This document shows positions 1 through 7,676 of a stretch of DNA of 64,000 nucleotides, one piece after another; position 1 is the stretch's first letter; each line of letters starts with the position of its first letter. The stretch covers positions 1,329,221-1,393,220 of the forward strand of contig AP024673.1 of the NCBI GenBank assembly GCA_025998675.1. The letters run 5' to 3'. The notes under the pieces are model-generated. The model worked only from the letters and a program-made list of their open reading frames with translations. It was not told the origin of the DNA and did no database searches. The DNA comes from Fimbriimonadales bacterium. GTDB taxonomy: Bacteria; Armatimonadota; Fimbriimonadia; Fimbriimonadales; GBS-DC. The translations under genes and the position numbers were made by a program.

Positions 1-30
1 CACGATACCGAAAAGCTTAAACCCTTTCAT
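1..30 (-). CDS. 5' end of an unidentified protein (partial)
   Basis: Only the first ten codons lie in the window (MKGFKLFGIV), reading leftwards off the edge. A clean Shine-Dalgarno sequence GGAGGT (39-44, minus strand) sits 8 bases before the ATG, which is why this is called a real start. The basic-then-hydrophobic beginning would fit a signal peptide, but too little is visible to name a function. Confidence 0.6.
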   Translation of the reverse strand, partial: MKGFKLFGIV

Positions 31-199
31 CCTGTTGTACCTCCGAGTAAGATTAGACGCCGTTTGTGCCTGCCATACGATGGCGGGCATCGAGTATCAC
101 GACATCCACACTTAAAGACTCAAAAAACCCCGCAAAGCGGACAGGGTTTAAAGCGATTTGTGCGATTTTTGGGGCGAATTGGGGCAATCGCGCGTGGAG

Positions 200-205
200 T
201 ATAAT
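200..205 (+). promoter_or_regulatory. -10 box of the tRNA-Arg promoter
   Basis: A perfect TATAAT lies 12 bases before the tRNA 5' end. The best upstream partner is TTGGGG at 179-184 with a short 15-base spacer, so the -35 is weak. Confidence 0.6.
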
Positions 206-217
206 TAATCCACCCGC

Positions 218-293
218 GCCCCCGTAGCTCAATGGACAGAGCAGCGGCCTTCTAAGCCGTTGGTTGTGGGTTCGAATCCCGCCGGGGGCGCCA
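218..293 (+). tRNA. tRNA-Arg (anticodon TCT)
   Basis: A complete cloverleaf can be folded by eye: acceptor GCCCCCG (218-224) with CGGGGGC (283-289), D stem GCTC/GAGC, anticodon stem 244-248/256-260 with loop CTTCTAA, T stem 266-270/278-282 with loop TTCGAAT, discriminator G290 and an encoded CCA (291-293). The anticodon TCT at 251-253 reads AGA, and AGG by wobble. Confidence 0.97.
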
Positions 294-418
294 GTAGTGT
301 ATGCAACGCACGCCCCCCACTACCGATTGCGTTTTCGCCTCTTTTCAGCCGTGAGAGAAAGCTATGCAGCGCAGTGGCCTGAGCGGCTCTGTTGCAAGGA
401 TGGTTGTTCCGCCTTCTG
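294..418. other. Intergenic, no gene seen
   Basis: No convincing ORF or terminator. CTCTGTTGCAA at 387-397 matches the inner part of the terminal repeat of the element at 12047-12196, so this may be a decayed repeat end. Confidence 0.4.
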
Positions 419-571
419 ATACCAATTGGCGGGTCATCGTTGGCAAAGCGGCGCTTCCGCGCATGCTGAAGCTCCCGCTTCAGCACTCCAAAGTAGCAGG
501 GCGCGGGCAACAGTACGCCTCTGCAGGTATGCACGAAGCAAGTATGCAGTCCGCCGCGCCGATTGGTCTCA
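419..571. repeat. MITE-like palindromic element, TACCAATC family, copy 1
   Basis: Left end ATACCAATTGGCG (419) and right end CGCCGATTGGTCT (556-568) are imperfect inverted repeats. In between is the hairpin GCTGAAGC-TCCC-GCTTCAGC (465-484) followed by ACTCC. Aligned against the reverse complement of the copy at 52581-52733 it matches across most of its length, including the CACGCCTCTGCA-like stretch near 516-526. The TGA stop of the GH127 gene lies at the right terminus (569-571). It encodes no transposase. Confidence 0.75.
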
Positions 572-2425
572 CACCGCAGGCAGCCACACGCGCATGGGGC
601 ACGGGCGGCGGTGGTCCCACGCATAGTAGGGAATCGCGCGGAAGGGCTTGAGGGGGCGCGCCCCCAGCGGGCGATAGAGCGCGTCGCCCCACGCCTCGTC
701 GCTCTCTAACAGTTCTGCCGTGCCCTCCAGCGCGACAATCCCGCCCAGCAGTTCAGCCTCCCAGACGCTGTGGAGGGGGTGGTCGCGCCGAATGGCTATC
801 CGCTCCAGCGGCGCGGGCTGGTCGCACTCTTCGAGGCAGTAGACGAGGGGGCCGCGCTGAATCGCCGCCTGCCAGCGGTCGGCGTCCACGCGCGGATGCG
901 CCTCCATCAACGCAGGCGCCATCGGCAGGCGCAGCTCCAGCGCGTCATCGGGCGTCCAGTCGTGTTCCACAACCGCGTAGCCCGACTCGATGCGCAGCGG
1001 GATCAGGTTGCCGTTCATGCGCAGTTCGGGCGCACGACACCATTCGGGAACCCGCAGCATCAGGCGTCGCGGCGCGCCCACAGGCACACGAATGGTCGCC
1101 GTCTCCTGCCAGGGGTAGCCTGTGCGCAGCTCCAGCGTCAGCGGCGCGCCGTTCAGCGTCGTGTTCACCCGACTGCCGATATACAGGTTCACATACAGCG
1201 CGTCGTCGCCCTGCGCGTAGATGTAGTCGCCCAGTGAGGCAATCAGCCGCGCGATGTTCGGCGGACAGCACGCGCAGCCGTACCAGCCCTTGCGGTGGTG
1301 CGTCCCGTCGCTCTCCAGCGGGTTCACATAGAAAAAGCGTTTGCCGTCCAGCGAAACGCCCGCCAGCGCGCCGTTGTAGAGCGCGCGCTCCAGCGCGTCG
1401 TAGAAGCGCGCCTCGCCCAGCAGCAGCCCCAGCCGATGCGCCCAGAAAATCAGCGCAATCGACGCGCAGGTCTCCTGATACGCTGTGCGGTTGGGCAGTT
1501 CGTAGTCGGCGGTGAAGCCCTCGTGCTTGGGTTCGTTGCCAATCCCGCCCGTGATGTAGCGGCGGCGGGAGATGGTATTGTGCCACACGCGCAGCAGCAT
1601 CTGCAGCAGCCGTTCGCGCAGCGCGGGGTCGCTGGTCTCGGCGGCGAGGTCGGTCGCGCCCGCAAACAGATACGCCGCCCGCACCGCATGCCCGACAATC
1701 TCCTGATGTTCCAGCAGGGGCAGGTTGTCCTGCCAGATGGCGCCGTCGTACTGCTCCAGTGGCGTGTTATGCTCCTGCGCGAAAATCTTCTTGCCGCGAT
1801 TGAGCAGGAAAAATTCAGCCAGCCGCTGGTAGCGCGGCTCGCCCGTCGCGTGGGCGAGTCGAAACAGCGCGAGTTCGATCTCGGGATGCCCGCAGTAGCC
1901 CAGCCGCTTGTTGGGTGCGTCGCCGAAGACCGAGTCGATGTAATCGGCGAAGCGTCGGGCGATATTCAGCAGGCGTTCGCTGCCTGTGGCGTAGTAGTGC
2001 GCGACCGCCGCCTCAATCAGGTGCCCTGCGCAGTAGAGTTCGTGCCAGTCGCGCAGGTTCGTCCAGCGTTTGTCGGGCGCGACCACCTGAAAGTAGCTGT
2101 TGAGGTAGCCGTCGGGCTGCTGCGCGCGCTCCAGAATGTCGATGACCTCATCCACCTTCGCGCGGATGGGGTCGTCGGGATGCTGGCGCAGCACATACGC
2201 CGCCGCCTCCAGCGCCTTGTAGAGGTCGGAGTCCATATACACGGGTCCCTGATAGCCCTCGCGTTTGCCTTCGGCGGCGAGGCGCAGGTTGGGGATGTTG
2301 CCCGCGCGTTCCAGCTCCTGAAATAGATGGGGCAGGGTCGCCGTGCGGTTGGTGGTCTGGCGCGGCGTCCAGAAGGCGTCGTCAATCGCCACTTGCGCGA
2401 ACGAGATAGGTCGCAGCCGTTTCAT
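569..2425 (-). CDS. GH127 beta-L-arabinofuranosidase (DUF1680)
   Basis: 618 residues, the normal size for the HypBA1 family, which removes beta-L-arabinofuranose from plant-type glycans. The family's zinc-thiolate site is recognisable: Glu302 (acid/base position), the Glu318-Thr-Cys320 motif, and Cys386-Cys387 in WYGCACCPPN, where Cys386 is the expected nucleophile. No signal peptide, so a cytoplasmic enzyme acting on imported oligosaccharides is likely. The gene lies 18 bp after the alpha/beta hydrolase on the same strand, but also has its own GGGTATCCT box 7 bases before the ATG and no Shine-Dalgarno sequence, suggesting leaderless transcription. The substrate is inferred from family. Confidence 0.93.
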   Translation of the reverse strand: MKRLRPISFAQVAIDDAFWTPRQTTNRTATLPHLFQELERAGNIPNLRLAAEGKREGYQGPVYMDSDLYKALEAAAYVLRQHPDDPIRAKVDEVIDILERAQQPDGYLNSYFQVVAPDKRWTNLRDWHELYCAGHLIEAAVAHYYATGSERLLNIARRFADYIDSVFGDAPNKRLGYCGHPEIELALFRLAHATGEPRYQRLAEFFLLNRGKKIFAQEHNTPLEQYDGAIWQDNLPLLEHQEIVGHAVRAAYLFAGATDLAAETSDPALRERLLQMLLRVWHNTISRRRYITGGIGNEPKHEGFTADYELPNRTAYQETCASIALIFWAHRLGLLLGEARFYDALERALYNGALAGVSLDGKRFFYVNPLESDGTHHRKGWYGCACCPPNIARLIASLGDYIYAQGDDALYVNLYIGSRVNTTLNGAPLTLELRTGYPWQETATIRVPVGAPRRLMLRVPEWCRAPELRMNGNLIPLRIESGYAVVEHDWTPDDALELRLPMAPALMEAHPRVDADRWQAAIQRGPLVYCLEECDQPAPLERIAIRRDHPLHSVWEAELLGGIVALEGTAELLESDEAWGDALYRPLGARPLKPFRAIPYYAWDHRRPCPMRVWLPAV

Positions 2426-2441
2426 CGGCGATAGGATACCC
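2426..2441 (-). promoter_or_regulatory. GG-extended -10, leaderless start of the GH127 gene
   Basis: GGGTATCCT (TATCCT at 2433-2438) lies 7 bases before the ATG; no ribosome binding site is present. Confidence 0.6.
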
Positions 2442-2443
2442 GC

Positions 2444-3595
2444 TCAGCGCAGAATAGTGCGCACGGTTCCGACCGCCATCGTGCCGCCGTCGCGCAGCGA
2501 CAGGGCGCGCACTATCGCTGCATCCTGCGCCGGGCGACGCACGCGCGGGACCAGCACGGCAATCTCCACCGTCGCCGACCCGTCAGGCGCAACGGTTGGC
2601 GTGATGGCAGGGCGCGCCTCCGTCTGCCACTGGTTGCCCTCAATCAGAATCGCGTACTGTTGCGGATAGCGGCTCCTGTTGCGCACGAACAGCCGATGCG
2701 CCATCACGCGCGGGGTCGGCGTGTAGCGAATCGTGTAGTCGGGTTCCAGCGCGACGCCCGACTCGGCGGTGAGCTGAATCAGCGGCTCTTTGCGAACGGC
2801 GTCGCCCCAGACCCACTCCCACGCCTCCAGATGGTTGCGCAGGTAGAGTTCGAAGAAGGCGGTCAGCAGGCGGCGGGTGAGCTGGAGTTGCGTCGCGCGG
2901 GGCAGCGAGCCGCTGTCGCACCCGATAATCGAAGTGTCCTGAAAGCCGCAGTGCCAGCCGCCCTGAATCACAGGCAGCAGTTTCGGCGCGAAGCCCGCGT
3001 TATACATCCGCAGCCCATTGTTGCTCAGCGGTGTGATGCTGTCTGCGCTGCCTGAGATGAGGCTGTGCGGTACGGTAATATTCGGCGACGCCTGAATTGC
3101 CGAGGGGTTCGTCTCCGCCGCCGCGAGGTTGGCGACCGCCCTGATGCGCGTGTCTGCCGCCGCCGCGAGGATGCTCGCCCCGCCGCCCATCGAGTGCCCC
3201 GACACGCCGAAACGGTCAGTCGCCACCTGCCCGAACAGCCACGACGCGGGATCCGCGTGCTGCTCTTCCAGAAAGCTCAGGCAATGGCGCAGGTCTTCCG
3301 CGTAAGTGCGATGGTTGGGGAACAGCTCCAGCCCCGACTCGGTCGCAATCGTGAGGTAGCCCCATGTGGCGAGGTGTTCCAGAATCGAGCGGTAGCGCTC
3401 GGGGGGCTGCAGGAATCCGTGCCCGAACGACACGGCGGGATAGGGCGCGCCGCTGCCGTCGTAGGGCGTGTTGTCGCCCGTCGCCGTCGCGGGGTAATAC
3501 AGCTGCGCGTTGAAGGTGGAGTTATTCGGACGGCGCACCGTCACGCGGCGGCGTCCCGCACGATAGGGTCCGGGCGCGGCATAGTCCAGTTGCAT
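2444..3595 (-). CDS. Alpha/beta hydrolase, cutinase/PETase-like
   Basis: 383 residues. Residues 1-240 form an alpha/beta hydrolase with the nucleophile elbow GHSMGGG (Ser135), a probable acid Asp185 in SGSADSITP and His215 in GGWHCGF; the oxyanion strand is FGHGF at 57-61. The GHSMGGG elbow, the SGSADSIT strand and the spacing resemble actinobacterial cutinases and PETase-type polyester hydrolases. Residues 260-383 look like an added beta-sandwich domain. No signal peptide is evident, unlike most cutinases, so a cytoplasmic carboxylesterase is also possible. The start has a GGGAG ribosome site and a TATACT box at 3619-3624. It precedes GH127 in the same direction. Confidence 0.75.
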   Translation of the reverse strand: MQLDYAAPGPYRAGRRRVTVRRPNNSTFNAQLYYPATATGDNTPYDGSGAPYPAVSFGHGFLQPPERYRSILEHLATWGYLTIATESGLELFPNHRTYAEDLRHCLSFLEEQHADPASWLFGQVATDRFGVSGHSMGGGASILAAAADTRIRAVANLAAAETNPSAIQASPNITVPHSLISGSADSITPLSNNGLRMYNAGFAPKLLPVIQGGWHCGFQDTSIIGCDSGSLPRATQLQLTRRLLTAFFELYLRNHLEAWEWVWGDAVRKEPLIQLTAESGVALEPDYTIRYTPTPRVMAHRLFVRNRSRYPQQYAILIEGNQWQTEARPAITPTVAPDGSATVEIAVLVPRVRRPAQDAAIVRALSLRDGGTMAVGTVRTILR

Positions 3596-3626
3596 AGCTG
3601 TTTCTCCCTTCAGTGGGAAGTATACA

Positions 3627-4268
3627 TCACTGCCGCCCTTCCTGGAGCGACTGATATACGCTGGCGAGCGTGTTTTCCAGCTCTTTCTGGGTGGTGGTGA
3701 GGGTCAGGTCGGCGCGGGTGCGTTCCAGCACGGCGCGCAGTGCGTCGCAGGTGCGCCGCAAGCCGCCCGTGACCGCATCGGGATAATCGAAGGTCACCAG
3801 CTCGTCGTAAATCTCGTCCATCACGCCCAGCAGCGTCTCGGCGTGCGAGAGTTCGCCCGCACGGAGCAGATCCAGCACATAGCGTCGGCACTCGGAGGCG
3901 GCTTCGGCGATGCCGTTCAGGTACGCGCCGACATCGACGCCCAGCTCTTCGGGTTCGGGCAGCGCATCGCCCAGCACGATGGCGTACAGCGTCTCGCCTT
4001 CCACCAGCTCCTTCTCGGCGTCCTGCAGGAAGCCTGCGTAGTAAATCTGGGGGTAAGGGCGGAGCTGGTCGCGGGCGTGGCTGATTTCGTGATATGCCTG
4101 TGTGAGCAGTTCGCGGCAGGCGTCGAACTCGTGGCGGTGCAGGCTCCGAATGGCGCGGGCGCAGAGCTGGGTCGCTTTGCGGCAGGCATGAAGCCCCTGC
4201 TCACGCGCCTGGTGGCGCGCTTCCACTTGCTGGCGGAGCTGCTCGGCAATCTCGCTCCAATGGTTCAT
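3627..4268 (-). CDS. Translin family protein
   Basis: 213 residues, all predicted helical. The pattern of CRKATQLCARAIRSLHR, then EKELVEGETLYA, then PEPEELGVDVGAYLNGIAEA, RRYVLDLLRAGE and FDYPDAVTGGLRRTCD fits the prokaryotic/archaeal branch of the translin (TRAX) family. Eukaryotic translin binds single-stranded RNA/DNA and, with TRAX, forms the C3PO nuclease; the role of bacterial members is not established. A TACAAT box preceded by GGG ends 6 bases before the ATG. No partner gene adjoins it: the prepilin/lipoprotein pair lies behind it. Confidence 0.85.
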   Translation of the reverse strand: MNHWSEIAEQLRQQVEARHQAREQGLHACRKATQLCARAIRSLHRHEFDACRELLTQAYHEISHARDQLRPYPQIYYAGFLQDAEKELVEGETLYAIVLGDALPEPEELGVDVGAYLNGIAEAASECRRYVLDLLRAGELSHAETLLGVMDEIYDELVTFDYPDAVTGGLRRTCDALRAVLERTRADLTLTTTQKELENTLASVYQSLQEGRQ

Positions 4269-4283
4269 GGTTCGATTGTACCC
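4269..4283 (-). promoter_or_regulatory. GG-extended -10, leaderless start of the translin gene
   Basis: GGGTACAAT (TACAAT at 4275-4280), 6 bases before the ATG. Confidence 0.6.
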
Positions 4284-4312
4284 GTTGCGAGATTGCCGAG
4301 CGTTGCGTTGTA

Positions 4313-4495
4313 TCAGTAGCCGCCCGCTTTGCGTTCTTCGGCGGCGGCGCCGGCAGTGTCGGGCGCGCTCTGCTGCCCCATCGGGTTCGTGGTCGGGGGC
4401 GCCGCCGCCTCCCCTTCACCGCCCTGAGTACCACACGCCGTCAGGTTCAGCGCCAGCGTCAGCAGCGTCAGACTCATCAGCATCCAGCGTTTCAT
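4313..4495 (-). CDS. Small lipoprotein (60 aa)
   Basis: The peptide begins MKRWMLMSLTLLTLALNLTAC, a lipoprotein signal with lipobox LTAC (Cys at residue 21), and the mature part is a short Gly/Ala/Pro-rich tail. GGGAG lies 6-10 bases before the ATG. It starts 11 bp after the stop of the prepilin-like gene, so the two are probably co-transcribed and both end up at the cell surface. There is no homologue I can name. Confidence 0.75.
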   Translation of the reverse strand: MKRWMLMSLTLLTLALNLTACGTQGGEGEAAAPPTTNPMGQQSAPDTAGAAAEERKAGGY

Positions 4496-4506
4496 CGGTC
4501 GCTCCC

Positions 4507-5334
4507 TTACGGCCAGTTCTGGTTGTCGGGCAGGTTCAGGCGGGTAATCGCGGGCGAGATGGCGAAGCGCCCCTGCGGCGAGTAGAACCAGTCGTAGCGC
4601 ACCCACTTCGCATGCCCGTCCGCGAAGATGGCGTTCGTGCCGCCGCTGTGCCGCTCGGCAATCATCAGGAACACCTCGTTCCAGTTCGTGCCGCCCGGCT
4701 CGATGTAGGGATACAGGTCAAACGGCAGCGTCGAGGTACCGAACACGCTGCGCAGTCGCTCCGGCACGCCCTCGCTTTGCGCGCGCGCCTCGGTGATGAG
4801 AATCACATCGGCGGTCGTCTCCCAGCCTGCCTCGTTGTGTTCCGCGCCGCTGTAGGTCGTGCGGTAGTAGCCGTAGTTGGCGATGAACTCCTCGTTTTTG
4901 GTGTAGTGCCCGTAGATACGCGGGGCGACCTTCGAGCAGCCGCGCGCCGTGATGGACGCAGGCGCGTTCGTCGGGAAAGTACCGACAATCAGCGAGCCAG
5001 GCGAGTCGTCGTTCGCGCGGCAGCCATCCGCGGCGGTATATTCCACCAGGCGCGGCTTCGGCGCGGACGATTGCGGACACACGAAGATGTCCCAGTTCTT
5101 AATGTACGGGTAGAGCGGGATGTGCCACTCCCACCACATGTAGACATGACGGTCGTCGTAATCCTGGGCATACATGCGCATCGTCGTGCCGAGCTGGCGC
5201 ATGTTGGACAAGCACGAGGTCTGACGCGCTTTGGCGCGCGCCTGGGCAAACACGGGGAACAGAATCGCCGCCAGGATCGCGATAATCGCGATGACCACAA
5301 GCAACTCGATAAGCGTAAACCCTCGTTTGTGCAT
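4507..5334 (-). CDS. Prepilin-type N-terminal domain protein (DUF1559-like)
   Basis: 275 residues beginning [20 protein letters not shown], a type IV prepilin leader cleaved after Gly with the conserved Glu at +5, then [19 protein letters not shown]. Near the C terminus is [16 protein letters not shown], the H-x9-DGH signature of the pseudopilin-like proteins expanded in Armatimonadota and Planctomycetes. A GGAGG five bases before ATG 5334 decides the start over an in-frame ATG at 5346. It is probably a minor pilin or secretion pseudopilin, or a surface protein using the pilin export route; the function of this branch is unknown. Two paralogues lie at 20609 and 31366. Confidence 0.88.
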   Translation of the reverse strand: MHKRGFTLIELLVVIAIIAILAAILFPVFAQARAKARQTSCLSNMRQLGTTMRMYAQDYDDRHVYMWWEWHIPLYPYIKNWDIFVCPQSSAPKPRLVEYTAADGCRANDDSPGSLIVGTFPTNAPASITARGCSKVAPRIYGHYTKNEEFIANYGYYRTTYSGAEHNEAGWETTADVILITEARAQSEGVPERLRSVFGTSTLPFDLYPYIEPGGTNWNEVFLMIAERHSGGTNAIFADGHAKWVRYDWFYSPQGRFAISPAITRLNLPDNQNWP

Positions 5335-5464
5335 GGTTGCCTCCACAATCGGTAGTATGGCGCGGGGAAAGTTAAGCTTGCGTTAATTCGTTTCAAAATT
5401 CGCGACTATCGGTCTCGATTCGGCGAATTCGCCGCGCAAGTCAGGGCGCGCCGTGCTTCCAATC

Positions 5465-5479
5465 GGTATAATCCCTGCG
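5465..5479 (+). promoter_or_regulatory. GG-extended -10, leaderless start of pgl
   Basis: GGTATAAT (TATAAT at 5467-5472) ends 7 bases before the ATG. Confidence 0.7.
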
Positions 5480-6364
5480 ATGGCGCAACAGAATGGGCGC
5501 TTGATTGACCGGCTCTTGCAGGCGTCCAGCCATGAGGAGCAGGTGCAACTGCTTCTCGGCTGGATGAGCGAGAATCCCGAGCAGAAGCTGCTCTTTCGGC
5601 TGATGTTTCTGCACGGGCGCATACATGACTGGGGCACGGTGCTGTACCTGAACTATTCGCGCCTTGCAGATTACCTCACCGCGTACTGTGCGGAGGTCGT
5701 TCAGCAACGGGGGCAGTGCAACCTCGTGCTGTCGGGCGGGAGGACACCTGAAGCGCTGTATCACGCTTTGGCGCGGCGCAGTCTCCGCCCGACGGTCAAC
5801 TGGCGGCGCGTGCATCTGTTCTGGGGCGACGAGCGGTATGTGCCGCATGACGACCCACGCAGCAACTTCGCGCTGGCGTACCATGCATGGCTGCGCGAGT
5901 CGTCCATCCCACGCGAGAATCTGCACCCGATGCCGACCCACTACGCGGACCCTGAAGACGCCGCACGCGCCTACGAGGCGGAACTGCGCGCCCACTTCGG
6001 CGATGGGACGCCCTACCCGACTTTTGATCTGGTGCTGCTGGGGCTGGGCGACGACGGACACATCGCCTCGCTGTTTCCGGGCGACCCCGCGCTGGACGAG
6101 ACCGAGCGCTGGGTAGTTCCCAGCCGCGCGTCTGTTGAGCCCCACCAGCGACTGACGCTCACCCTGCCCGTGCTGCAAAAAAACCTGCTCTGGTTCCTTG
6201 TGGCAGGCGAGTCCAAAGCGCCCATCATCGAGCAACTGTTCGCAGGGACGCCCGACCCTGCGCTGCCGATTGCGCGACTGGGGTCAAGCCTGATTCACTT
6301 CTGGTGGCTGAGCGACGAACTCTACGCCCGCGTCGCCCCCCATACCCGACCGTGGTGGGTATAG
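5480..6364 (+). CDS. pgl: 6-phosphogluconolactonase
   Basis: 294 residues. Hydrolyses 6-phosphogluconolactone to 6-phosphogluconate in the oxidative pentose phosphate pathway. Family motifs are clear: NLVLSGGRTPEALYHAL, VHLFWGDERYVPHDDPRSNF, FDLVLLGLGDDGHIASLFPG. Typical enzymes are 230-260 residues; this one has about 50 extra N-terminal residues (MAQQNGRLIDRLLQ...) with no homology I recognise. An upstream in-frame ATG at 5453 is rejected because the TATAAT promoter box lies between it and ATG 5480. No other pentose phosphate gene is adjacent. Confidence 0.92.
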   Translation: MAQQNGRLIDRLLQASSHEEQVQLLLGWMSENPEQKLLFRLMFLHGRIHDWGTVLYLNYSRLADYLTAYCAEVVQQRGQCNLVLSGGRTPEALYHALARRSLRPTVNWRRVHLFWGDERYVPHDDPRSNFALAYHAWLRESSIPRENLHPMPTHYADPEDAARAYEAELRAHFGDGTPYPTFDLVLLGLGDDGHIASLFPGDPALDETERWVVPSRASVEPHQRLTLTLPVLQKNLLWFLVAGESKAPIIEQLFAGTPDPALPIARLGSSLIHFWWLSDELYARVAPHTRPWWV

Positions 6365-6370
6365 GAACAT

Positions 6371-6378
6371 GGTAGAAT
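6371..6378 (+). promoter_or_regulatory. GG-extended -10 upstream of the sigma-factor operon
   Basis: GGTAGAAT ends 4 bases before an ATG (6383). The motif matches the window's common promoter box, but the spacing is shorter than elsewhere. Confidence 0.4.
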
Positions 6379-6382
6379 TCTC

Positions 6383-6457
6383 ATGCGTCTAATATACAAG
6401 GAGGGACGGGACACCGTGGGGGAACTTTTGCCGTCGGCGACTCGTAAACTCAACTAA
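6383..6457 (+). CDS. Possible 24-codon leader peptide ahead of the ECF sigma gene
   Basis: ATG-initiated frame MRLIYKEGRDTVGELLPSAT... ending in TAA at 6455-6457. Its last base is the first base of the sigma-factor ATG (TAATG), the geometry of translational coupling. An internal AAGGAGG (6398-6404) precedes an in-frame GTG (6416), so a 13-codon version could also be made. It could simply be chance readthrough of the 5' leader. Confidence 0.35.
   Translation: MRLIYKEGRDTVGELLPSATRKLN
6421..6448 (+). promoter_or_regulatory. ECF-type promoter, probable sigma autoregulation
   Basis: GGAACTT at 6421-6427 and CGTAAA at 6443-6448 (16 bases between GGAACT and CGTAAA) match the -35 GGAAC and -10 CGT signature of sigma-E/SigW-type promoters, directly in front of the ECF sigma gene. 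Confidence 0.55.
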
Positions 6458-7068
6458 TGAGGACGGCGATGACCCACACGGCAGTCGCACAGAGTATGGA
6501 CGATCGCTTACAGCGGGAGTTTGACGAGCTGGTGTATCGCCACTACCAGCAGGCATACAATCTTGCGTACCGCCTGACGGGCAACGCCGCCGACGCGGAA
6601 GATCTCGTGCAGGAGGCGTTCCTGCGCGCCTACCGCTTCTTCGACCGCTACGACCGCAGCATGCCCTTTATGAACTGGTTCAGCCGTATCCTGACGAACC
6701 TGTATATCGACGAGTATCGTCGGCGCGGGCGGCTGCGCACCATCTCCATCGACGAGGTCTACAGCGGCGACGAAGGCGAGGAGGGCACGACGATGGATCT
6801 GCCCGACACTGCGCCCGACCCTCTGGAGCGCGCCCTCAGCAACGAATATCTCCACGCCATCCACGAAGGGCTGCAGCACCTCTCGCCCGAGTTCCGCGTC
6901 GCCGTCGTGTTAGCCGATCTGGAGGGACACTCCTACGAGGAAATCGCCGAAATCACCAGAACCTCCATCGGCACCGTGCGCTCGCGTATCCATCGCGGAC
7001 GCAAGCAACTCCGCGACCACATCAAAAAACGCCATCCCAATCTTTTCGAGCGAGGTGACCTGAAATGA
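6457..7068 (+). CDS. ECF RNA polymerase sigma factor (sigma-E group)
   Basis: 203 residues. Region 2 (about 24-95) contains FDELVYRHYQQAYNLAYRLTG and DAEDLVQEAFLRAYRFFDRY; region 4 (about 128-185) contains LSPEFRVAVVLADLEGHSYEEIAE followed by the helix-turn-helix and RSRIHRGRKQLR. It directs RNA polymerase to an envelope-stress-type regulon, released by its anti-sigma partner. It overlaps the anti-sigma gene by ATGA and is followed by htrA. An ECF-type promoter lies just upstream, so autoregulation is likely. The start could also be ATG 6469. Confidence 0.93.
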   Translation: MRTAMTHTAVAQSMDDRLQREFDELVYRHYQQAYNLAYRLTGNAADAEDLVQEAFLRAYRFFDRYDRSMPFMNWFSRILTNLYIDEYRRRGRLRTISIDEVYSGDEGEEGTTMDLPDTAPDPLERALSNEYLHAIHEGLQHLSPEFRVAVVLADLEGHSYEEIAEITRTSIGTVRSRIHRGRKQLRDHIKKRHPNLFERGDLK

Positions 7069-7664
7069 ATTGCCGCTATGTGCAGTCTCGCCTTTCCGCG
7101 TACATGGATTTCGAGCTTTCGGGAGCAGAGCAACAGCAGATAAGGAGCCATCTGGAAGAGTGTATCGAATGCTCATGTGAATTTGAAAGTTTACGCAGAA
7201 CAAAGCAATTACTCAGGCAGATGCCTATTGTGAAACCTCACACTGGACCAGAGCAAGTGCTTTTGCGGGTACGTCATTCGGCGCCTGTTGCGCCGCGCCA
7301 TGCATTCGGGATTCGCTGGCATGCGCCGCGCTTCTGGCAATATGCGGGCGGTCTCGCGCTGGCGGCGGCAATCATCTTCTGGGGACGCTCCGAAACGCCT
7401 GAGTCAACGCCCCTGACCACCGCCAGTCCACTCATGACCCCCACGACGCCCTCCAGCCCGCTCTTCCCTGCCGTTGCTCCTGAACTCTCCACCATGTACC
7501 GCCCTTACCCTTCGATGCTGTTGAGACGCACTTCCTATCCAATGTATGAACCTTCCCTGATGCCCAGCGTCTCATATTCTGGAGATTCGATACTGGGCTA
7601 TCAACCGATAAGCGATTGGAGCGGCGTGACGCCGCAACCGAAATTCATCGAGACGCCACGATAG
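7065..7664 (+). CDS. Anti-sigma factor with zf-HC2 domain
   Basis: 199 residues. The N terminus carries the putative zinc-finger anti-sigma motif: Cys3, then SHLEECIECSCEF with the His-x3-Cys-x2-Cys arrangement. A single membrane segment (YAGGLALAAAIIFWG, about residues 92-107) is followed by a Pro/Thr/Ser-rich outer part without a recognisable sensor domain. The family holds its ECF sigma at the membrane until stress triggers proteolysis. It overlaps the sigma gene by four bases and ends 12 bp before htrA. Confidence 0.88.
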   Translation: MNCRYVQSRLSAYMDFELSGAEQQQIRSHLEECIECSCEFESLRRTKQLLRQMPIVKPHTGPEQVLLRVRHSAPVAPRHAFGIRWHAPRFWQYAGGLALAAAIIFWGRSETPESTPLTTASPLMTPTTPSSPLFPAVAPELSTMYRPYPSMLLRRTSYPMYEPSLMPSVSYSGDSILGYQPISDWSGVTPQPKFIETPR

Positions 7665-7676
7665 GAGGTCGGAACG

